From positions 1 through 64,000 of the forward strand of contig JAGVVZ010000004.1 of assembly GCA_018304545.1 (NCBI GenBank): a stretch of 64,000 bases of DNA, given 5' to 3'. The stretch's first letter is position 1, and every line of letters starts with the position of its first letter. The position numbers and the translations under genes are program-made. This DNA is from Candidatus Aenigmatarchaeota archaeon. GTDB taxonomy: Archaea > Aenigmatarchaeota > Aenigmatarchaeia > CG10238-14. Shown piece after piece: positions 59,334 through 64,000 of the stretch. The notes below the pieces were generated by a model, which searched no databases, was not told the origin of the DNA, and saw nothing but the letters and a program-made list of their open reading frames with translations.

Positions 59334-61580
59334 CTAAGCACCGGAAACTACAGGAGATGTAGCACTTCCAGTAACTTTGACTGCTGTTTGTCCGTCCAAT
59401 TTACTTACGAATGAAGCAAATTGTTGTAAGACGGATGCTGCGGCTCTTGTATTTTCAGCGGACCATCCTTGAACTGTTACAACATCTTGTCCGGTTGCAA
59501 AACCATTTGCATGGTAAGATACGTAACCTTCTCCCTCAGCGTATGGCAATCCACCTTGTCCACCGTAGTGCGGGAAAGTTAATCCCATGACTTGAGCTGT
59601 TAATCTGTTAACAGCCGGTCCACCTACTAAGACTAGGTCTTTACCAACTGATGCTGGGGCAGGTACTTCTGTATCTAATTTGGCAACTGCACTTGTAACA
59701 GGAACGACTTGTTTAACTTTGCCGCCTGTTCCAGATGTTGCTGTTGTTCCAGGACCGTATGCTACTACTGTAACCTCGAAATCTGTACCGAAATCTGCTG
59801 GTAGTTTCAATTTGTATGTATCACTTGGGGAGTTTGAATCTGGATCGAGTAAAACGACACCGTCACCGGTTCTTACATCTTCTTCGTAACCAGATACGTC
59901 TCTCTCTGCACCTGCTGTATCACCGTATAATAGATCACTTGCTTGTGTTGAATCGCTATCAGAGTGGCCTACATATGTAAATCCACTTGATGTAGCAGAA
60001 CTCTCTTCAAAGTAGAATAAAACATCGTCACCTGTATCAGATTCCAATGTTAAATTCATCTTCAATTGAGATGTACCTGCTAGGTTTGTTGTTGTTACTG
60101 TTAATGTTGGTTGTGCATCTTGGTAGTTTAATTTAAGAGCACCTGAACTTGTTACGTTGTTCAAAGCTTTCTTAAATTTGTTTCCGTTCTCGTGGTCTTT
60201 GTAGTAAACATTTACACCAGAACCACCGGAACCACTGTTGTTGACTTGTATTGCTACTTGGTCAGATTCGTATGTAGTAGATCCTACTGTCAATTTGAAG
60301 CCATCTTTTGTTCCACCCATAGATTTTAACAATACTACGGATGCAGATGAACTCAAAGTAACGCTTCCACCTTCATCAAACAATTCTTCTGTAGAGTCTT
60401 TAAACTCGTATGTTTGATAGTCTGTCGTGGATACTTTGTCTAGGCAAACTTTTGCGAAATCGTTGGGGAAGTGGTAGCATGGATCTGATCCACCTAACAT
60501 TGGAGCACCATCTTCAGGATCATCTTTATTTTGATCCCAAAGTATACCCAATCTTGGTGAAGCGCCGTTTAAACTGGCTAAATCCCATACCCAATCTGGA
60601 TCGTCTTCGTCTTGGCCGATGTATTCATCACCATCTGAATAGGTTTTTGTTGCATCTACACCTACTATTAAAACAGCTTGTCTCTCTGAGAATGTATCAG
60701 AGTAGAAAGTGTCTTTGTTTTTAACTTCGACACCATTAACTGTTTTAGATGAGTCTGCACCTATTGTGGCTGTAACACCGTCAACACTGACCAATACAGA
60801 TCCACCAGAACCTACGTTTTCTAATTTCACTGCCTTTGAACCAACTGTGACAGAGTCACCTGCGTTCAAAGATACTTCATCTCCTACTTGTGCAGTAAGA
60901 GATGTTGCTGTTGCTGCTGTTATTTCTAATGTTTTACCTAAGAAGTCCAGTGTTATTGGATCATCTTCTGTTGCGTTAGCTAAATAGTTACCTGCTACTA
61001 GTGTGTCATCGAATACATAGTAATATCCCATGGAACCAGATTTAGAAGCCAAGACAACACTGTCTTTCCAATCTTCATCTACACTTGCTACTGCACCGGT
61101 TAATGCTGTGTCCACTGCCAGTAAAGCAGTTACAGGACTACCTGCATTATTACCAAGTCTAACTTCATCGTGAACGTCGTAGTCATTATCTACGCTTCCG
61201 ATATCGATTGTTACTTGTGCATCTTGAAGACCTGCTAAATCATCGTCCTCTAGAGTGTTCCCAAAATTATCGGTGTCATTTAATCTGTCACCTAAATCCA
61301 AATCTTGAGATTCACCGCCGGATACAGATGTTCCACCAGAAGTTGAAACTTCTGTGTAGGATTCACCAGCGAGTCTTACTGCTATGTCGATAGCTCCTGC
61401 AACATCAGAAGCTAAACCAGCAGCATCTGCGCCAGCTGCACCTGTACCAACGACTACATATGCATCTAGATTACCTTTTTCAAATAGGAAACTTGGATAG
61501 TCTCCTAGATCTACTGCCATCGCTATTGGTCCTAAAAGAGCCATCACAGTCAAAAATGCTGCAATGACTTTTTGTTTCAT
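59334..61580 (-). CDS. S-layer protein
   Basis: A protein of about 748 residues beginning with a signal peptide (KQKVIAAFLTVMALLGPIAMA), then DLGDYPSFLFEKGNLDAYVV. The end LVGGPAVNRLTAQVMGL, SVTVQGWSAENTR-like region and basic-poor tail match methanococcal S-layer N and C domains. Acidic (many Asp), with several repeats of SGGSG-type loops. ATG 61580 follows AGGTGA. Base use is more even and GC-rich than in neighbours, as for a highly expressed gene. Confidence 0.88.
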   Translation of the reverse strand: MKQKVIAAFLTVMALLGPIAMAVDLGDYPSFLFEKGNLDAYVVVGTGAAGADAAGLASDVAGAIDIAVRLAGESYTEVSTSGGTSVSGGESQDLDLGDRLNDTDNFGNTLEDDDLAGLQDAQVTIDIGSVDNDYDVHDEVRLGNNAGSPVTALLAVDTALTGAVASVDEDWKDSVVLASKSGSMGYYYVFDDTLVAGNYLANATEDDPITLDFLGKTLEITAATATSLTAQVGDEVSLNAGDSVTVGSKAVKLENVGSGGSVLVSVDGVTATIGADSSKTVNGVEVKNKDTFYSDTFSERQAVLIVGVDATKTYSDGDEYIGQDEDDPDWVWDLASLNGASPRLGILWDQNKDDPEDGAPMLGGSDPCYHFPNDFAKVCLDKVSTTDYQTYEFKDSTEELFDEGGSVTLSSSASVVLLKSMGGTKDGFKLTVGSTTYESDQVAIQVNNSGSGGSGVNVYYKDHENGNKFKKALNNVTSSGALKLNYQDAQPTLTVTTTNLAGTSQLKMNLTLESDTGDDVLFYFEESSATSSGFTYVGHSDSDSTQASDLLYGDTAGAERDVSGYEEDVRTGDGVVLLDPDSNSPSDTYKLKLPADFGTDFEVTVVAYGPGTTATSGTGGKVKQVVPVTSAVAKLDTEVPAPASVGKDLVLVGGPAVNRLTAQVMGLTFPHYGGQGGLPYAEGEGYVSYHANGFATGQDVVTVQGWSAENTRAAASVLQQFASFVSKLDGQTAVKVTGSATSPVVSGA

Positions 61581-61626
61581 AATTTTTTTCACCTAATATA
61601 TATTGTGTCCGTATTGCTACAGACTT

Positions 61627-61646
61627 AATAGGCTCTACTGCCTATT
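61627..61646 (-). promoter_or_regulatory. 5'-UTR hairpin of the S-layer mRNA
   Basis: AATAGGC (61627-61633) and GCCTATT (61640-61646) form a perfect 7-bp stem with a 6-nt loop, about 50 nt upstream of the S-layer start. The TATA-like CATATATATACG (about 61675-61686) lies upstream, so the hairpin is in the leader. It may stabilise a very abundant mRNA. Confidence 0.5.
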
Positions 61647-61830
61647 TTCTTAAATTACTATGATTTGACTACGTATATATATGTTTCATGAAACTGTTTC
61701 ACAGCGAAATAAACACATATAAAAACATAGTTTTTTTTGATAAACAAAACATAATAAGTTAGATAATTGTTCCAATAAGATTTAACAGCCTTATTTTTTA
61801 AAACAGAACGTTTAAAATTTATATAGAAAG

Positions 61831-62727
61831 TTATCCTTCTACAAATTTCTTTTTTAGAATAATTTTATTTTTTCTACCAGTTCTTTCGCTTTCAATCAAT
61901 CCTCTTTCTTCAAGACTTCTAATAACCCTACTTACCTTTGCTTTTGAGAAACCAGAATTGCCAACGATTAATCTTTGATCTACTTTCTGATCGCCTTGTG
62001 ATCTTATGATATCAACCACCATTCTTTCACTTTCATTCAATACGGACAACACAACAGGCTTGCCTTTACTTACCTTCCAATAAACAAGTGCAACTAAAAA
62101 TACGATTGATATTAATATAACTATGATAAGAGGCGAATAAACTTTTTGTATTATAGTTCCTCCGCTTAATGATTCGAAATAAACTCTTACCGGTATAATA
62201 TTCTCTGGTTCCATATCCCTAAAATTCCATTTCAGAATGATTTTTCGCCCATCGCTAACTATGTTTACATCTGAAGGTGAAACTGGCAGAACAACATCAC
62301 TCGATATTGCCATGCCTTCTGGTAATTGCAGGACTACTACTACATTATCCGTCAACCATAGAACAGGGATATCGAAAAATACTTTGCTGACATTCCTTTC
62401 TTTAACTATGAAATCTCTTGTTGTGAACTGAATTTTAATTTCTGTTTCTCCGACTAAGAATGGTGATGAAGGTTTGCACAACAAATACTGCTGTATGTCT
62501 TTTTTTACAATACATGATCCGTTGTCTACATTAAGATTATTGAGAGCGTACTGAAATGGGAATCTTATTTCTCTGATTTCTTCAGCATCATATTTAAAAT
62601 ATAAGTTTACCTGTGCTTCATTTTGATTTTTCATATTTATGTTTACATCCATGTTTCTCATTGGAGAATAGGATAAAACAATAGGCAAGCTAAACAATAG
62701 AAATACCAAAATTATGAAACGTTTCAT
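61831..62727 (-). CDS. Membrane-anchored winged-helix protein with ectodomain
   Basis: This 298-aa protein has a signal/anchor (FIILVFLLFSLPIVLS), an ectodomain of about 180 beta-rich residues, a membrane helix (SPLIIVILISIVFLVALVYW) and a C-terminal winged helix (LIVGNSGFSKAKVSRVIRSL, then RGLIESERTGRKNKI). Layout of archaeal one-component membrane regulators. Next to the S-layer gene, which it might control. Confidence 0.75.
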   Translation of the reverse strand: MKRFIILVFLLFSLPIVLSYSPMRNMDVNINMKNQNEAQVNLYFKYDAEEIREIRFPFQYALNNLNVDNGSCIVKKDIQQYLLCKPSSPFLVGETEIKIQFTTRDFIVKERNVSKVFFDIPVLWLTDNVVVVLQLPEGMAISSDVVLPVSPSDVNIVSDGRKIILKWNFRDMEPENIIPVRVYFESLSGGTIIQKVYSPLIIVILISIVFLVALVYWKVSKGKPVVLSVLNESERMVVDIIRSQGDQKVDQRLIVGNSGFSKAKVSRVIRSLEERGLIESERTGRKNKIILKKKFVEG

Positions 62728-62759
62728 GAAAGTTAGTTATATTCTGGTTTTAAAAAGCT

Positions 62760-63755
62760 TTACTCTAACACTAAATTTAGCTTAAACCCACAACCTGGAC
62801 ATCTGTCTTTCTCGAGACTGATTTTTGATACTAAACCATGATCTCTTACAATCATCGGTTGCATGCAGTTGTAGCAGAACGTGGTTTCGTATTCAGGTTC
62901 AACTTCTCCATGAATATAAGGGAATCTCAAGCCAACTCTTTGGGCTTCATTCGCAAAATGTTCTAGTGTTTTTGCAGGCACAGGCACACTTCTCAATTTA
63001 TCGTTAGGTTTGAAATCCATCAAATGAAAAGGAACACTGGAATCCAAGTTGTTAACTACCCAATCTGTTAGACGACGATAAGCATCTTCATTATCACCAT
63101 AATGAGGAATAATTGTATTCGTGATCTCAATAAATACCCTGTGTTTTTTAAAATTTTTTAAAGCATGAAAAATGGGAGATGAATCAGGTGCGTCAAGATA
63201 TTTCTTGTAAAGTTCATTATCTCCGGAACCAACAAATTTCACATTAACTGCATCTAGATATTTTCCTATCTTTTTTATTCCTTCGGATGTTATATAACCG
63301 TTTGTTGATAGAACAGTTTTAATGTTATATCTTTTTGCAACCCTGGCCAGTTTGTATGCAAACTCAAAAAACATTGTTGGCTCATTTCCAGAAAGAGCAA
63401 TTATTCTGATTTTCTTTTTGTTAACCATCTTCACAACATCTTCAGGTGTGGCAGGATCCCCTTTGATTTTATCCGTTCTTCCTTCATCCCAGTCAAAATT
63501 GTTTCCGTTAGATTTAATAAATAAAGCTTGCGCCCCAGGAAAGAAATGATACAACGGCATCTTCTCTATATTATTGATCTTTGTTCCGATTACTTTTCCA
63601 TAACTTTTCGACTTTAATGATCCCTTTTCGTTTACTCTGACCTTGCATACTCCACTCTCTCCCTCAGCAATTAAACAATTATAAGCACAAAGAAAACATC
63701 TTATCTTCTTTCCTTCTCTAGACCATAACAAAGCTTCTTCCATGTAGTTATTCAT
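62760..63755 (-). CDS. AmrS-like radical-SAM homologue without cluster cysteines
   Basis: A protein of about 331 residues with the AmmeMemoRadiSam frame: N-terminal zinc knuckle (CFLCAYNC...GVCKVR), KSYGKVIG, EKMPLYHFFPG, then TPEDVV, ALSGNEPTMF, VLSTNGYI, and a C-terminal knuckle (CYNC...CPGCGF). Between PG and TPEDVV, family members carry GCNFRCPFCQN. Here it reads GNNFDWDEGRT, so all three cluster cysteines are replaced (N, W, G). Reductive SAM cleavage is not expected. Start ATG 63755 or 63743. Confidence 0.85.
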   Translation of the reverse strand: MNNYMEEALLWSREGKKIRCFLCAYNCLIAEGESGVCKVRVNEKGSLKSKSYGKVIGTKINNIEKMPLYHFFPGAQALFIKSNGNNFDWDEGRTDKIKGDPATPEDVVKMVNKKKIRIIALSGNEPTMFFEFAYKLARVAKRYNIKTVLSTNGYITSEGIKKIGKYLDAVNVKFVGSGDNELYKKYLDAPDSSPIFHALKNFKKHRVFIEITNTIIPHYGDNEDAYRRLTDWVVNNLDSSVPFHLMDFKPNDKLRSVPVPAKTLEHFANEAQRVGLRFPYIHGEVEPEYETTFCYNCMQPMIVRDHGLVSKISLEKDRCPGCGFKLNLVLE

Positions 63756-63811
63756 ATTGTATTCCAGAGTATTAAACTTAAGTTTACATAAAAAAGAAAA
63801 TTTTTTATTAT

Positions 63812-63895
63812 GCCTCGATAGCTCAGTTGGTAGAGCACCTGTCTCGTAAGTTGCAAGAAAACAGGAGGTCACGAGTTCGATCCTCGTTCGAGGCT
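63812..63895 (+). tRNA. tRNA-Thr (CGT) with about 11-nt intron
   Basis: Acceptor GCCTCGA/TCGAGGC, D stem GCTC/GAGC, anticodon stem CCTGT/ACAGG, T arm ACGAG-TTCGATC-CTCGT, discriminator T. The anticodon region CTCGTA is followed by 11 extra nt (63849-63859) before the 3' stem, at position 37/38, the canonical intron site. Anticodon CGT at 63845-63847. Confidence 0.88.
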
Positions 63896-63962
63896 CATAT
63901 TAACTTTAAAGTGATAACTTTATATATAATAATTCTTTATAGGAATAGATTAAGTGAGGATA

Positions 63963-64000
63963 ATGGTAAAATATAATGACCCAAATCAAACTGTGATTGT
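63963..64000 (+). CDS. Start of a gene cut by the window edge
   Basis: ATG 63963 opens MVKYNDPNQTVIV and runs off the end. GTGAGGA lies about 8 nt upstream and a TATA-like TTTATATATAA at about 63920. Too short to identify. Confidence 0.35.
   Translation, partial: MVKYNDPNQTVI

Overview
This 64 kb window is archaeal. It encodes archaeal/eukaryotic-type translation and transcription proteins: eS6, aIF2-gamma, eL31, eS19, eL43, eL18, uL13, uS9, prefoldin beta, PDCD5, MBF1, SepF, RNase P Rpp21, and RNA polymerase subunits Rpo7, Rpo12 (RpoP), Rpo10 (RpoN) and Rpo6 (RpoK) plus Spt4. Promoters look like TATA boxes, Shine-Dalgarno sites are GGTGA-like, and RNAs carry bulge-helix-bulge (BHB) introns. 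The sequence is AT-rich, and intergenic gaps and many proteins are short. There is an S-layer protein of the methanococcal type. Together with an AlaRS lacking its C-terminal domain and several degenerate enzymes, this suggests a small-genome DPANN-like archaeon. That lineage is inference, since no 16S rRNA is present.

Layout. 1-3400 is a compact minus-strand run of tiny genes (zinc ribbons, single transmembrane segments, one winged helix) with higher GC by eye than the rest. It ends in a 51-bp palindrome at the window edge and looks like an integrated element or virus-like module. 5225-8422 is a lone 23S rRNA gene with a complete BHB processing stem and two BHB-type introns, one in the peptidyl-transferase loop and one in helix 69. 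8.6-15.1 kb holds eL31 and the minus-strand information cluster eS6/aIF2-gamma/PIN ... PPase/Rpo7/Spt4. 17.0-21.7 kb is a plus-strand cassette: a frame-disrupted HTH gene, an Asp/Glu-racemase family protein, a degenerate TrpRS-like protein, an acetamidase/formamidase homologue, a B3/B4-domain protein and a genuine TrpRS. 21.9-28.4 kb is an information-processing run. IleRS follows, then a membrane/metal section, then AlaRS-aminopeptidase-YbaK-PfkB. 37.9-39.1 kb has two HTH plus small-protein pairs in which the HTH frame lacks a start codon. 39.1-42.3 kb has intron-containing tRNA-Tyr, an aminotransferase, a YbaK-AlaX-like fusion and TyrRS. 42.3-44.5 kb is the eL18-uL13-uS9-Rpo10-Rpo6 cluster. 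The rest carries a beta-CASP nuclease, an HD-GYP protein, RtcA, split ADP-forming acyl-CoA synthetase subunits, OTC, a class III aminotransferase, Pth2, a DJ-1 homologue without its cysteine, the S-layer gene, a membrane-anchored HTH protein, and an AmrS-like radical-SAM homologue without its cluster cysteines.

Themes. RNA maturation by the splicing endonuclease recurs (pre-23S stem, two rRNA introns, tRNA-Tyr, tRNA-Thr, perhaps tRNA-Gln). Aminoacyl-tRNA synthetase and editing domains are concentrated here (Trp, Ile, Ala, Tyr, YbaK, YbaK-AlaX, B3/B4, a TrpRS-like pseudo-synthetase). The best candidate for an undescribed system is the 17.0-20.5 kb cassette built around that pseudo-synthetase.
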